Below, piece after piece: positions 63,904-64,000 of a DNA stretch of 64,000 nt (positions are counted from its first letter, which is position 1; each line of letters starts with the position of its first letter). The notes under the pieces were generated by a model, which was not told the origin of the DNA, made no database searches, and was given only the letters and a program-made list of their open reading frames with translations. This DNA is from Microbacterium sp. LWH11-1.2 (GTDB lineage Bacteria; Actinomycetota; Actinomycetes; Actinomycetales; Microbacteriaceae). The stretch is from NCBI RefSeq assembly GCF_038397745.1, contig NZ_CP151636.1:3286001-3350000 (forward strand), read 5' to 3'. A program made the position numbers and the translations under genes.

Positions 63904-64000
63904 ATGCTCCGCGCCTCGACCATCCGTGATCGGATCGTCCGGCAGGTGGAGGCATCCGGCTTCGGAGCGCACGGACTGCACGTCCTCATCGGCGCGGAAG
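63904..64000 (+). CDS. Partial gene at window edge, possibly serine hydrolase
   Basis: Only the first 32 codons are in the window. They read MLRASTIRDRIVRQ, then VEASGFGAHGLHVLIGAE. The end, HGLHVLIG, resembles the start of beta-lactamase-family serine hydrolases in related genomes, but this is weak. The start is well placed: ATG is six bases after TAGCCT (63892-63897), which begins with the stop codon of the acyltransferase gene. Confidence 0.5.
   Translation, partial: MLRASTIRDRIVRQVEASGFGAHGLHVLIGAE

Overview
The window is 64 kb of high-GC chromosomal DNA that reads as an actinobacterium of the family Microbacteriaceae, most likely Microbacterium or a close relative. The support is indirect but consistent: GC-rich codon use with many GTG and TTG starts, a DUF5302 and a DUF3046 protein, a tmRNA whose tag ends in FALAA, the clgR / DUF3046 / recA / recX neighbourhood typical of Actinobacteria, and an otsA-otsB trehalose pair. 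I see no insertion sequence, prophage module, CRISPR array or rRNA operon. The window is ordinary chromosome with an unusual density of readable regulatory signals.

Layout. 1-15.2 kb: branched-chain amino acid genes (ilvB, cut by the window edge, and ilvD), trehalose synthesis (otsAB), a transporter, a PLP aminotransferase, a ketoacid CoA-transferase/thiolase operon facing its IclR regulator, a MarR-MFS export pair, small lipoprotein and hypothetical genes, and tRNA-Lys(CTT). 15.3-24.6 kb: hisN-like phosphatase, a siderophore-iron ABC importer behind a DtxR/IdeR-like box with a divergent AraC regulator, an acetyltransferase, a HerA-like ATPase, tmRNA and a SIMPL protein. 24.6-50.5 kb: a long, mostly minus-strand housekeeping block: hflX, dapF, miaA-miaB, recX-recA (with a LexA box), DUF3046, clgR, cinA, pgsA, ftsK, rnj, dapA, folA, thyA, dapB and pnp. 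Set into it is a plus-strand redox trio (thioredoxin-like, DUF4395, OsmC). 50.9-64 kb: accessory and envelope genes: a UDP-sugar dehydrogenase, a glycosyltransferase fused to an SGNH hydrolase, DedA, a dicarboxylate carrier with its own two-component system, an FAD oxidase, a type-II lumazine synthase under an FMN riboswitch, a flavin monooxygenase/reductase pair and a membrane acyltransferase.

The strongest cross-window pattern is start architecture. About twenty genes on both strands have a TAnnnT hexamer separated by exactly 6 (sometimes 7) bases from the ATG or GTG. This places the predicted transcription start on the start codon, so these mRNAs should be leaderless. They include ilvD, hisN, dapF, dapA, dapB, thyA and ftsK. 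Genes inside operons and a few others (recA, pnp, rnj, otsA, ilvB) instead carry clear Shine-Dalgarno sequences. In three cases the -10 hexamer begins with the TAG stop codon of the gene in front.

Other observations worth following: the glycosyltransferase-SGNH fusion with both active sites intact; an orphan RibH2-type lumazine synthase behind an FMN riboswitch beside flavin-using enzymes; a stand-alone EF-Tu domain-II-like protein; and palindromic operator candidates at the IclR, MarR and flavin monooxygenase promoters. All functions are read from translated motifs and context. No database search was run.
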